64,000 nucleotides of DNA, from NCBI GenBank assembly GCA_965243175.1, contig OZ251532.1, forward strand, positions 2,356,001 through 2,420,000, written 5' to 3'. Origin of the DNA: VXYL01 sp965243175 (lineage in GTDB: Bacteria > Pseudomonadota > Gammaproteobacteria > Pseudomonadales > Azotimanducaceae). The stretch's first letter is position 1. The number at the start of each line of letters is the position of its first letter. The notes below the pieces were generated by a model. The model saw only the letters and a list, made by a program, of their open reading frames with translations, was not told where the DNA came from and made no database searches. Positions 44,832 through 53,795 of the stretch are shown piece after piece. The translations under genes and the position numbers were made by a program.

Positions 44832-45437
44832 ATGGCCAACATGCTCGCCATCGACACCACCACCGACAGCTGCTCGGTGGCGTTGGCGACGGACGAAGAA
44901 CACATCGAGCATACGCGCTTGGCGCCGCGTCTGCACAATCGCTTGCTATTGCCGATGATCGACGAAGTGCTGGGCGCGTCTTCGATTGCCAAGCAGTCTT
45001 TGGACGTCATCGCCTTCAACGCCGGCCCCGGCTCCTTCACCGGCGTCCGCATCGGCGCCGCCGCGGCCCAGGGCGTCGCTTTCGCCATCGGCGCCAAGGT
45101 CGTCGCCGTTCCCAGCGCCGACATATTGGCGGAAACCGCGCGCCGAGGGGGAGGTCTGCGCGGCGTCTTCACATTGCACCGCGCGTCGCGCAAAGGCTGG
45201 CGCTACCGCGCCCGCTACGAGTTGCGCGACGATTGCTTCGTCTGCCAAGAAGGCGACGAACTCGAACCGGCGGACGTCCCCCTTAGCTCGAACGTCATCG
45301 ACGGCGGCCGATTTCAAGTCGGCGCCGGCATCGTTGCCGAGTTGGCCTTGGCACAGATCGATCGCGCAGTCGAACCCGCCTTCGCGCAGCCGCTCTACGT
45401 TGCCGGCGACAGCCCTTGGAAGCCGCGCGACGGTTGA
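44832..45437 (+). CDS. tsaB: tRNA threonylcarbamoyladenosine protein TsaB
   Basis: A 201-aa ASKHA-fold protein that partners TsaD in making t6A37 on tRNA. The N-terminus LAIDTTTDSCSVALATDEEH, HNRLLLPMIDEVL and the hallmark NAGPGSFTGVRIGAAAAQG are present. It starts at ATG 44832; rsmJ follows. Confidence 0.93.
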   Translation: MANMLAIDTTTDSCSVALATDEEHIEHTRLAPRLHNRLLLPMIDEVLGASSIAKQSLDVIAFNAGPGSFTGVRIGAAAAQGVAFAIGAKVVAVPSADILAETARRGGGLRGVFTLHRASRKGWRYRARYELRDDCFVCQEGDELEPADVPLSSNVIDGGRFQVGAGIVAELALAQIDRAVEPAFAQPLYVAGDSPWKPRDG

Positions 45438-45469
45438 CGCCAGCGACACTTGCCGAGACAACCACTGTG

Positions 45470-46018
45470 ATGCCACGCCTGCCAGACGTTCAGCTGCGAC
45501 TGCGCGACGGAAAGCACTCTGCCCTTGCGCGAGCGTGCGGCGCGGCACAGGGACTGCGCGTTCACGACGCGCTGGCCGGCTGGGGCACCGACGGCTTGGT
45601 GCTCGCCGCCCTCGGCTGCGCGGTCCACATGAGCGAACGCAACCCGTTCGTCTTCCAGATTCTGCAAGAGCGCGTGGCGCGTTCGCCTTGGTGCGGGTCG
45701 ATCACTTGCGCGCTCGAAGACGCGCGCGAGCGATGGCGCGGGGCGGACGGCGACTTCGATGTCGTGTACTTGGATCCGATGTTCGGCGCGCATCCGAAAC
45801 GGGCGCGTTCAGCGAAGCACATGCAAGTGCTGGCGGCGTTGGCGGGCCCGATCGGCGAAGGAGAGCTGGCGGCGTTGATCGCCGCGGCGAAGAGTGCCGC
45901 CAGTTCACGGCTCGTCGTCAAGCGGCGCGGCACCGCGGCGCCGGTCGGAGAACCCGATTGGGCCATCCGCGGGCGCAGCATTCGATTCGACGTCTACCGA
46001 CCGGCCCGACCCGACTAA
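45470..46018 (+). CDS. rsmJ: 16S rRNA (guanine1516-N2)-methyltransferase RsmJ-like
   Basis: A class I SAM methyltransferase (182 aa from ATG 45470; a TTG at 45416 would add 18 residues and overlap tsaB). It aligns with RsmJ through LRDGKHSALARACGA, VHDALAGWGTDGLVLAALGC, MSERNPFVFQIL, and VYLDPMFGAHPKRARSAKHM. The N-terminal extension of the E. coli enzyme is missing. The substrate assignment rests on motif similarity only. Confidence 0.8.
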   Translation: MPRLPDVQLRLRDGKHSALARACGAAQGLRVHDALAGWGTDGLVLAALGCAVHMSERNPFVFQILQERVARSPWCGSITCALEDARERWRGADGDFDVVYLDPMFGAHPKRARSAKHMQVLAALAGPIGEGELAALIAAAKSAASSRLVVKRRGTAAPVGEPDWAIRGRSIRFDVYRPARPD

Positions 46019-48486
46019 GGCTGTTCGAGCGCTTGGCGCAGTTCCACCGCGATGGTGGTCTTCGCGGTGCGCAGAATGGCGTCGATGCGACTGTCGAAGA
46101 CCAGCTTGCCGTCGTCGCCCTCGGCGACCACGCCGTCCTCGAGCAGCCCCTGCACGAATCCCTCGAACAACCGGACTTCGGAAAACTCCGGCGCGTTGAT
46201 GCCGTACAGAGTCGACATTCTGGCTGCGGTGCGGCGACATTCCTTCAGCAGATCACGCCGGTCGAGCGTCGCCGAGCCGGCGCGCTGCAACAAGGACAAA
46301 CCGATGTAGAAGCGCTCGAGCACGTCCATCACGGTGTTCGCCAGCAAGCGCAGGCGATAGCGCAGCACGGGATCCGCAGGCGGCACGAAGCCGTCGGCGT
46401 TCGACGCGATCACTTCGGCGGCCTGCAAATGCGCGAGCCAGCGTTCCACCGAGTCGTCGATGTTCGCATGCAGCTCGTTGCCGATGTGCGGATGCACCAG
46501 GTTGAACAAGCGCTTGATCGCCGCGAGACCGATGCCGCGCCGCCGGTTCACGATCAGCGAAGCGATCAGCGCTGGAGCGGCGAGCACGTGCAGAATGTTG
46601 TTCCGATACCACGTCATCAACACCGCCGTGAAGGCGTCGTGCAGCATGATGTCGTCGCGTGGCCTTTCTTGACCGTCGTTCTGCGCTGGTTGCGCGAACG
46701 CGGCGCGTTCCCGCTTCAGCAGACCGAGTTTTTCCCCACGCTCCACGATCTGTTCGGCCGGCGCTTGGTCGATGCCGAAGCAGTGGTTGTCCGCATCCGC
46801 TTGCAGCAGCTGCCGATACAGATCGATCTGCGCGAGCAGAGCGCTTTCCGCAATCGCCTGGCGCGGCATGGACAACGTGGCCAACGCGATCAAGTTGATG
46901 CCGTTCACGGTCGCGCTGGCGTTGATGCGGCGAAGAATGTGCGTGCCGAGGGCGCGCGCGGGAACCGTTTCCGCCGCATGGTCGCGAAGAAAGTCGTCCA
47001 ATTCGATGACCGCGCCGAAGGAGACCTGCGCCGCGCCGAAGGATTGCCGGATCAGTTTCGCGCTGCGCAGAATGTCGCCTATCGATTCGCGCTTCTTGCC
47101 GGCGCCGCGCAGTTCGTCCACGTAGCCGCTCGCTTCCACCAGCTTCTCGTAGCCGAAATAGACCGGCACGAAGGCGAGCGGCCGCGGCAAGCCGCGCCGG
47201 TACGCGTCGAGGGTCATCTGCAACATTCCGGTACGCGCCGGCAACAGCCGCCCGGTGCGCGTGCGTCCGCCTTCGACGAAGTACTCCATCGAGTGGCCGC
47301 GCCGGAACACCTGGTAGACGTACTCCGAAAACACCGCCGCGTAGATGCGGTCGCCGCGAAAGCGCCGGCGCATGAAGAACGCGCCGCCGCCACGCAGCAG
47401 GCCGCCGACGATCGGCATGTTCAAGTTGTCGCCAGCGGCGATGTGCGGAAGCATCAGCCCTTGTTGGTAGAGGACGTAGGAAAGAAGCAGGTAGTCGATG
47501 TGCGAGCGATGGCACGGCACGTAGACCAGCGTATGCGTTTCCGCGATAGCCGCGACGACATCGATGCCGCGCACGTCGATGCCTTCGTAGACGCGACTCC
47601 AGAACCAGCCCAGCAGCCGGTCGAAAAAACGCACGGTGGGATAGGACATGTCGGCGGCGATGGCCAAGGCGGCATCGCGCGCACGTTTCTCGGCTTTGCG
47701 CCGCGCTCCCTCGCTGTCGTCGGCGGCATCCGCGGCGATTGCCGCGGCGACTTGGGCGCTGCCTAGGATCTGCCGAACCAATGTGCGCCGATGCGACAGG
47801 TCCGGGCCGAGCGCGGCGACCTTCTGATTGCGGAACTTGGCGCGCAGCAGCCGTGCGGTGCGTCTGCTAGCACGGCTGTCGAGCAAGGCGCCGTCTTCCT
47901 CCGCGGAATGCGCGGCAGGCGTTCCTCGGGGCACGGTCTGCACGATCTCGTGCCAAGCGAGCGGCTCGCCGATCTGCACCAGAATGTCGCGGCGGTTGAA
48001 GACGAAGATCAACGTGCGCCGCAGACGCGACGACATCGCCCACCCTTCCGAAAGCAGCGAGCGCGTCCAGGAACGATCCTTGTTGGCGGCGCGGCCCCAG
48101 AAGATCGAGACCGGCACCAGCCACACCGGCGTGTCGTCGGTCGCCATGCTTGTTGCGAGCTTGGTCTCCAGACGCCGCAGGCGGGGCGGCACGGTGCGCA
48201 TGATGTTGCGCCGCCAGAGACCTGCAGGGCGGGCGAGGAAGAAGAAGCGCTGGGCTTCGTCGAGCCGTGGCAGTGGCGCCACGGGCCGCTGCAAGCCGTT
48301 GCGTTCGGCGACGATGTCCAGCAGGGCGATGTCGGAAGTGGATCGGTTCGGCAGCGTGTAGATCACGTCGCCCGCGAGGCTGGACTCCGCGCCGTTGACG
48401 ATGGGCGCTGCCCAGGCGGCGAGCAAGCGGCGCGAGAGCGCGTAGTTGAAGCGCTTCCACGCGGCGAAGGCGCTACGTCCCACCAT
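46015..48486 (-). CDS. plsB: Glycerol-3-phosphate 1-O-acyltransferase
   Basis: An 823-aa inner-membrane acyltransferase making lysophosphatidate, the first step of phospholipid synthesis. Catalytic HX4D is in PCHRSHIDYLLLSY, with further blocks GGAFFMRRRF, YFVEGGRTRTGRLL and PVYFGYEKL. Length is close to the 807 aa of E. coli. It overlaps the gspD end by 14 bases, and its stop overlaps the convergent rsmJ end. Confidence 0.95.
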   Translation of the reverse strand: MVGRSAFAAWKRFNYALSRRLLAAWAAPIVNGAESSLAGDVIYTLPNRSTSDIALLDIVAERNGLQRPVAPLPRLDEAQRFFFLARPAGLWRRNIMRTVPPRLRRLETKLATSMATDDTPVWLVPVSIFWGRAANKDRSWTRSLLSEGWAMSSRLRRTLIFVFNRRDILVQIGEPLAWHEIVQTVPRGTPAAHSAEEDGALLDSRASRRTARLLRAKFRNQKVAALGPDLSHRRTLVRQILGSAQVAAAIAADAADDSEGARRKAEKRARDAALAIAADMSYPTVRFFDRLLGWFWSRVYEGIDVRGIDVVAAIAETHTLVYVPCHRSHIDYLLLSYVLYQQGLMLPHIAAGDNLNMPIVGGLLRGGGAFFMRRRFRGDRIYAAVFSEYVYQVFRRGHSMEYFVEGGRTRTGRLLPARTGMLQMTLDAYRRGLPRPLAFVPVYFGYEKLVEASGYVDELRGAGKKRESIGDILRSAKLIRQSFGAAQVSFGAVIELDDFLRDHAAETVPARALGTHILRRINASATVNGINLIALATLSMPRQAIAESALLAQIDLYRQLLQADADNHCFGIDQAPAEQIVERGEKLGLLKRERAAFAQPAQNDGQERPRDDIMLHDAFTAVLMTWYRNNILHVLAAPALIASLIVNRRRGIGLAAIKRLFNLVHPHIGNELHANIDDSVERWLAHLQAAEVIASNADGFVPPADPVLRYRLRLLANTVMDVLERFYIGLSLLQRAGSATLDRRDLLKECRRTAARMSTLYGINAPEFSEVRLFEGFVQGLLEDGVVAEGDDGKLVFDSRIDAILRTAKTTIAVELRQALEQP

Positions 48487-50455
48487 CGAGGGGCGCGGAC
48501 TCGAAGACGTCCGGCAGGTTCGCGGGCAGCGGCACGTCGCTTTCGCCGCGCAGCCGGTAGATGCCGTCGTAGCGGCGATGCGCGGTCGCGGTCGCGTCTT
48601 CGGCGGAGAGCAGCACCGTTGGCCGCAGGAACATCAGCAAGTGCCGCTTCATCTGCGTCTTGCGCTTCGAGCGGAAGGCGCGGCCGATGCCGGGAATGTC
48701 GCTGAGCAAGGGAACGCGGCGTCCGACGTTCGAGTAGTCGTCCTGGATGAGGCCGCCGAGCATGATGATCTGGCGGTCGTCGACGAGAATCGTCGTCTTC
48801 AGGGAGCGCGTGTTCGTCACCACGTCGGCGAAGCCCGCATTGCCGATGCCGACGCCGCCTCGGGCATCGGAATCCGCCACGTTGCCGACCTCCAAACTCA
48901 CCTCCATGCGCATCGACAGGTCGTCGTGGATGTGCGGCGTCACCGTCAGCTCCACGCCGACGTTCTCGCGGTTGATGGTCTGGAACGGGTTGCTCGCGCC
49001 GTCCGTGGTGGTGGTGAAGGAACCGGTGCGGAAGGGGATCTGCTGCCCGGCGAGGTTGCTCGCTTCTTCGTTGTCGAGCGTCAGCACACTGGGCGTGGAG
49101 AGCAGATTGGCGCGGGTGTCGCTCGCCAGCGCGCCGATCAAGGCCGCAAAGAAGACGCCGTCGGCCTTGGCCTTGGCGAAAGCGATCGCCGGCGAACTGA
49201 AGCCGCTGGCGATCGCCACCGGGTCGATGCCGCTGGTCGCCGCCGAAGAGTCGGCGCCGACGTTCTCGAGGATGTTGCCGAGCACGCCGTTCAAGGTGGT
49301 GCTGAGCACCGGCACGCCGCTGCCGCTGCGATCCCCGGCCGCGATTTCCACGCCTCGGGTGTCTGTCTTCAGCAGCGAAATCTCCACCACCGCGGCTTCG
49401 ATGAGCACCTGCGCCCGGCGCACGTCGATCTGGCTGATGGTGGCCAGCACTTCGTTCATCGACCCCGGATCGGCGCGCACGATGAGCGCGTTCAGGGACT
49501 CGTAGGCTTGGATGATCGCGCCCGGCGAACTGACGTCGCCGCTGGACTGGTTCACCAGCCGGTCGAGCAGTTCCGCCACGTCCACGGCATCCGCGTGGTT
49601 GAGGTGGATGACCTGCGCCGAGTTGGTGGACGTGTCCGGCACGTCCAGCTTGTCGATGAGCCGCAGCATTTCGTCGATCACATGCGGCTTGCCTTTGAGG
49701 AGCAGCGAATTGTCGCGCTCGTTGGCGACCAGCACGACGCGGCTGGGGCCGCTCGCCCCGCCGCCGATCTGGTCCGGCGCGATCTCCTGCAGCACCGCGG
49801 CCAAGGTGCCGACCCAAGCGTGTTCGAGCTCGCGGCGCACCACTTCGTCCTTGTCCACCACGTCCAGCTGCGCGACCAGGGCGAGAATGCGCTGCATGTT
49901 GGCGGCGTGATCGGCGACGATGAGCACGTTCGGCTTGTCGATTGCCGCCATGTGCGCGGTTTGCGGCGTGAGCGTGCGCAGCGCCTTCACCACTTCCGAA
50001 GCGGGCGCGTAGGTGACCGGCACGACTTGCGTGACCACCATGTCCGCCGGCAGGTCCTCGGCGCCCGACACCGGCCCGCCAGCCTGCTTGACCGCCGCCA
50101 ACTGCACCACGCTCACCACGCCTTCCACTTCCACCGCACCCAGCCCGTTCACCTTGAGCACGGTGAGGAACAGGGAGTAGACGCCTTCGGCGTCCAGATT
50201 GACGTCCGAGAGCACGGTGACGGTCTGGCTCTTGAGGCGCGGGTCCAGCACCACCGTCTTGCCGGTGATCTCCGCGACCTGATCGATGAACTCGACGAGC
50301 GGCATGTTCTTGCCGTTGACCGTCCAAGAGACGGCTTCCGCCGCCGCGTTGGCTGCGAGCGAAAGCGCCAGCCCGACCACGGCCACGGCGGTGCGCAGGA
50401 GCTTCAATGCGAGGGCGCGTCGCGCAAGCGGCCCCGTTCTCATCGGAATCCCCAT
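48473..50455 (-). CDS. gspD: Type II secretion secretin GspD
   Basis: A 660-aa outer-membrane secretin forming the secretion channel. A signal peptide (LLRTAVAVVGLALSLAANAA), the N0 domain (VSWTVNGKNMPLVEFIDQVA), and N1-N3 repeats (HMAAIDKPNVLIVADHAANM; VNERDNSLL-type) precede the secretin domain with VLIEAAVVEISLL and the C-terminal TILVDDRQIIMLGGLIQDD and VPLLSDIPGIGRAFRSKR. It follows gspC by 6 bases. The remaining gsp genes are not in this window. Confidence 0.95.
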   Translation of the reverse strand: MGIPMRTGPLARRALALKLLRTAVAVVGLALSLAANAAAEAVSWTVNGKNMPLVEFIDQVAEITGKTVVLDPRLKSQTVTVLSDVNLDAEGVYSLFLTVLKVNGLGAVEVEGVVSVVQLAAVKQAGGPVSGAEDLPADMVVTQVVPVTYAPASEVVKALRTLTPQTAHMAAIDKPNVLIVADHAANMQRILALVAQLDVVDKDEVVRRELEHAWVGTLAAVLQEIAPDQIGGGASGPSRVVLVANERDNSLLLKGKPHVIDEMLRLIDKLDVPDTSTNSAQVIHLNHADAVDVAELLDRLVNQSSGDVSSPGAIIQAYESLNALIVRADPGSMNEVLATISQIDVRRAQVLIEAAVVEISLLKTDTRGVEIAAGDRSGSGVPVLSTTLNGVLGNILENVGADSSAATSGIDPVAIASGFSSPAIAFAKAKADGVFFAALIGALASDTRANLLSTPSVLTLDNEEASNLAGQQIPFRTGSFTTTTDGASNPFQTINRENVGVELTVTPHIHDDLSMRMEVSLEVGNVADSDARGGVGIGNAGFADVVTNTRSLKTTILVDDRQIIMLGGLIQDDYSNVGRRVPLLSDIPGIGRAFRSKRKTQMKRHLLMFLRPTVLLSAEDATATAHRRYDGIYRLRGESDVPLPANLPDVFESAPLDGGT

Positions 50456-50461
50456 GCCGAG

Positions 50462-51373
50462 CTAGTCGAGGGCCACGGTGACGAAGAAGCGGCGCTGGCC
50501 GCGCTGGATTTCCAAGCTGGCGCTGCCGAGCGCGAGCAGATTCTCGATCGCCATGCCGTCTCCCAAGGCGTCCGCTTGGCCGCCGCCAACCGGCCGGCCA
50601 TTGACCGAGAGTATGCGGTCGCCCTGCTGCAAGCCGGTGTGGCTGAGCTCGGGCCGTTCGGCCACCGCGCCGAGCGTATACCCGGGCGCACCGTCTTCGG
50701 CGACCACGCCGAGCTCTTCGAGCACCTGGCGCGGGTCCTGCTCGATCCGCGCCCGGTTCTCCAAGAGCGCCTGGCGGGCCGTTCGCGGGCCGTCGGCTTC
50801 GACCGAACCGTCCGGCGCAGCCGAAGGAGGCGCCGGAGGTTCAGTCACCGCAACGGTCCCCTGGCCGGTCGCCGCCGGATTCGGCGACGACGCGATCCAG
50901 CCCTTCGGCTTCGCGAAGACGATCAGTTCCTGCGCGCCGCCCCGCGTGATGACCACGCGATCCCGATACACGGCGCTCAGCTTGGCGTTCCCAGGCAGCC
51001 GGTCGCCGATGGCGAAGACTTCCGCCGCCCCGCCCTTGCGGGCGATCAGCGCGCTCGACGACCCGGCATCGTCGGCAACGAAGACGCCCACCAGCTCCAG
51101 CGACAGCCGCGTCTCCTCCAGCGCTTCCGTCTTGGCCACGTCCGTCAGCGGAGCGCGCGCCGCGGCCTGGCCGAAGATGTGCTGCCCGATCATCTGCTCA
51201 ATCGCCAACGGCTCCTGGTTCGCGCCTTGCTGCGGCACCGCGGTTCTAACGCCGAGCGGGGCCTGCGCCGGCCCGGACACGAAGAACCACGTCGCCTGTG
51301 CAACGGTGTAGGCAATGCCCAGCACGATCGCCAAATGCGCGGCGAACGGCAGCACCTTGTGGATGTCCATCAC
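50462..51373 (-). CDS. gspC: Type II secretion inner-membrane protein GspC
   Basis: A 303-aa bitopic protein connecting the inner-membrane platform to the secretin. The membrane helix HLAIVLGIAYTVAQATWFFV is near residues 13-32. The HR domain (RLSLELVGVFVADDAGSSSA, VFAIGDRLPG) is followed by a Pro-rich linker and a C-terminal PDZ domain (LQQGDRILSVNGRPVGGGQA). Paired with gspD. Confidence 0.93.
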   Translation of the reverse strand: MMDIHKVLPFAAHLAIVLGIAYTVAQATWFFVSGPAQAPLGVRTAVPQQGANQEPLAIEQMIGQHIFGQAAARAPLTDVAKTEALEETRLSLELVGVFVADDAGSSSALIARKGGAAEVFAIGDRLPGNAKLSAVYRDRVVITRGGAQELIVFAKPKGWIASSPNPAATGQGTVAVTEPPAPPSAAPDGSVEADGPRTARQALLENRARIEQDPRQVLEELGVVAEDGAPGYTLGAVAERPELSHTGLQQGDRILSVNGRPVGGGQADALGDGMAIENLLALGSASLEIQRGQRRFFVTVALD

Positions 51374-51697
51374 CTAGCCTTCGACTACGGGCAGCAGCCC
51401 ACGTTCGCCTCAAGCACCTCGTTCCATCTCCATCGGCATCCGCACCCGCTAGTATACGGCGCAAGGCCGACTCGCCACGGCAACCATTTGCGGCCCATCC
51501 ATCACCGCGATTCCCTTCGCTCGGTTTCCACGACAGCGGCGTGTCCCGGGTGTCGCGGTGATCCCAACCTCCGAACAAATATGTCGTACACCCTCTCTCG
51601 CGAACGGTGCGAGCGCGGCCGGTTCGTTCCATCCCGTCGCCCAAACCGTTACGCTTCGTGTGAGTCTTGTCCCACCGCCACCTAAGGAAGCACTGTC
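51374..51697. other. Divergent intergenic region between gspC and ribBX
   Basis: 324 bases with no supported gene. A GTATAC core at 51454-51459 could serve as a -10 on either strand. I looked for the conserved FMN-riboswitch core on both strands and did not find it. AAGGAAG at 51684-51690 is the ribBX ribosome-binding site. Confidence 0.5.
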
Positions 51698-52828
51698 GTG
51701 GCCACCCCGGAAGCGGGCGCGTCGGCGCCGTTCGATGCCGTGGAGGACGCCATCCAGGCGGTGGCGGCGGGCGAGCTCGTGGTGGTGGTGGACGACGACG
51801 ACCGCGAGAACGAAGGCGATCTCATTCTCGCCGCGTCGAAGGCGACGGTGGAGAAGGTGGCGTTCATGATTCGCCACACGAGCGGCATTCTCTGCACGCC
51901 GATCACCGAGGAGCAGGCGACACGGCTGCGGCTGGACCCGATGGTGGCGCGCAACGACGCGCCGCTATCCACGGCGTTCACGGTGAGCATCGACTACAAG
52001 AAGGGCCTCTCCACGGGCATTTCCGCGGAGGAACGCGCCAACACGGCGCTTGCGCTCGCCAGCAACAACGTCGGCGCCGAGGACTTCGTGCGCCCGGGGC
52101 ACGTCTTTCCGCTGATCGGGCGGCGCGGCGGCGTGCTGGTGCGTTCTGGCCACACCGAAGCCGCCATCGATCTCGCCGAAGCCGCCGGTTGTCCGCCGGT
52201 GGGGCTGCTGGCGGAAATCGTCGACGACGACGGCACGGTGACGCGCTTGCCGGCGTTGCGGGCGTTCGCCGCCGAACACGGCTTGAAGATCATCTCCATC
52301 GCCGACCTCATCGCCTGGCGGCAGCGCCGGGAGCAGCTCGTGGTGCGCACCCGCGAGTTCGAGGTGAACACGTCCATCGGGCGGGCGCGGGCCTACGCCT
52401 ACCGCACCAGGTTCGAGGATGCCGAACATCTGGCGCTGGTCTTCGGCAGCGCCCTGCGCAACGTTGGCGACGAGGCGGTGGTGGTGCGCATCCACCGCGA
52501 GAAGCTCATCGAGGACCTGTTCGGCTCGCAGACGCGCCACGAACGCAGCTTGCTGCAAGCGGCGCTCGAACGCATCGGCGCACTTGGCGGCGGCGTTCTC
52601 ATCTATCTGCGCAGCGGTTTCGCCGGCGTGCCCTTGGACAGTCTGCAGGACGGTGCCGAGCCGAGCCGTGCCGGGCGGCGCGAGCGCGACTGGTTGGAAG
52701 TGGGCGTCGGGGCGCAGATTCTGCGCGACCTCGGCGTCTCGAAGCTGCGCATCCTGTCCGGCCGGGAAGTGGGCTTCGTGGGGCTGGAAGGCTTCAACCT
52801 CGAAGTGGTCGCGACGGAACTGCTGTGA
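51698..52828 (+). CDS. ribBX: 3,4-dihydroxy-2-butanone-4-phosphate synthase with degenerate GTP cyclohydrolase II domain
   Basis: A 376-aa riboflavin-pathway protein from GTG 51698. The N-terminal ~200 residues are RibB: acidic loop DDDDRENEGDL, MIRHTSGILCTP, STGISAEERANT, RPGHVFPLIGRRGGVLVRSG, HTEAA. The C-terminal part has the RibA fold position (VRIHREKLIEDLFGS) but lacks the three zinc Cys residues and other catalytic residues of GTP cyclohydrolase II. This fits the RibBX variant known in proteobacteria, so a separate ribA should exist elsewhere. Confidence 0.9.
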   Translation: MATPEAGASAPFDAVEDAIQAVAAGELVVVVDDDDRENEGDLILAASKATVEKVAFMIRHTSGILCTPITEEQATRLRLDPMVARNDAPLSTAFTVSIDYKKGLSTGISAEERANTALALASNNVGAEDFVRPGHVFPLIGRRGGVLVRSGHTEAAIDLAEAAGCPPVGLLAEIVDDDGTVTRLPALRAFAAEHGLKIISIADLIAWRQRREQLVVRTREFEVNTSIGRARAYAYRTRFEDAEHLALVFGSALRNVGDEAVVVRIHREKLIEDLFGSQTRHERSLLQAALERIGALGGGVLIYLRSGFAGVPLDSLQDGAEPSRAGRRERDWLEVGVGAQILRDLGVSKLRILSGREVGFVGLEGFNLEVVATELL

Positions 52829-52844
52829 CTCCCGCGAGGCGCCC

Positions 52845-53795
52845 ATGACGCGAATCGGCATCACCTTGGGCGACCCCGCCGGCATCGGCCCGGAAGTCGC
52901 CGTGAAGGCGCTGCACGCCGCGCATCGGCCAGCGGCGGAATACGTCGTCTACGGCCCGGCCTGGGCTTTGGAAATGGGCGCGCGGCAGAGCGGTCTGCCG
53001 GTGCCGGACTGCGAAGCCGTGAACGTGGAGGCGCCGCCTGGCGACGACTTCCGCGTGGGCACGGTCTCCGCGGCCTGCGGCGAAGCTGGCGTGCGCACCG
53101 TGGAGCGCTGCGCCCAGGCGGCGATTGCCGGCGACGTGGCGGCGATGATGACGTGTCCGCTGCACAAGGAAGCTATCCACGCGGCGGGCTACGTGGATGA
53201 CATCGGCCATCAGGAAATCCTCGCCCGGCTCACCGGCGCTGGCGCCACGGCGACGATGCTGATGACGCCTGGACTGCGCGTGGTGCATCTTTCCACCCAC
53301 AAGTCGCTCATCGAAGCGGCGCGGTTCGTGACCCGCGCCAACGTTCTCGCCAAGCTCCGCCTCTGCCATGATTCGCTGACGCGCTGGGGCCTGCCGAAGG
53401 CGCGCATCGCCGTGGCGGCGTTGAATCCGCACGGCGGCGAAGGCGGGCTGCTCGGGCGCGAGGAACTCGACGAAATCGCGCCGGCGGTAGCCGAGGCGCA
53501 GGCATCGGGCATCGACGCCACCGGCCCGCTGCCCGCCGATTCGGTGTTCAACCGCGCCATCGACGGCGCCTTCGACGCGGTGCTGGCGATGTACCACGAC
53601 CAGGGCCACATCGCCATCAAGGTCCACAACTTCCACGAAAGCGTCACCGCGACCCTCGGCATTCCGCTCATCCGCACATCGGTGGACCACGGCACGGCGT
53701 TCGACATCGCCGGCAAGGGCATCGCCGACGCCACCGGCGCCGTGTCCGCGATGGCGGCCGCGGTGGCGCTGGCGGAGGGCACGCTCGGCAAGTGA
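52845..53795 (+). CDS. pdxA: 4-hydroxythreonine-4-phosphate dehydrogenase
   Basis: A 316-aa enzyme of vitamin B6 synthesis. ITLGDPAGIGPEVAVKAL, CPLHKEAIHAAG, GHQEILARLTG, LNPHGGEGGLLGREE, MYHDQGHIAIKV and SVDHGTAFDIAGKG carry the metal-binding His residues. Starts 16 bases after ribBX; its stop overlaps the DUF1015 gene (GTGA). Confidence 0.94.
   Translation: MTRIGITLGDPAGIGPEVAVKALHAAHRPAAEYVVYGPAWALEMGARQSGLPVPDCEAVNVEAPPGDDFRVGTVSAACGEAGVRTVERCAQAAIAGDVAAMMTCPLHKEAIHAAGYVDDIGHQEILARLTGAGATATMLMTPGLRVVHLSTHKSLIEAARFVTRANVLAKLRLCHDSLTRWGLPKARIAVAALNPHGGEGGLLGREELDEIAPAVAEAQASGIDATGPLPADSVFNRAIDGAFDAVLAMYHDQGHIAIKVHNFHESVTATLGIPLIRTSVDHGTAFDIAGKGIADATGAVSAMAAAVALAEGTLGK

Noticed and set aside
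48446..51685. 1079-aa plus frame opposite gspC and gspD
   Set aside because: Antisense shadow of two well-supported genes with His/Arg-rich composition and no domain.
51374..51697. FMN riboswitch upstream of ribBX
   Set aside because: The conserved RFN core was looked for on both strands and not seen.
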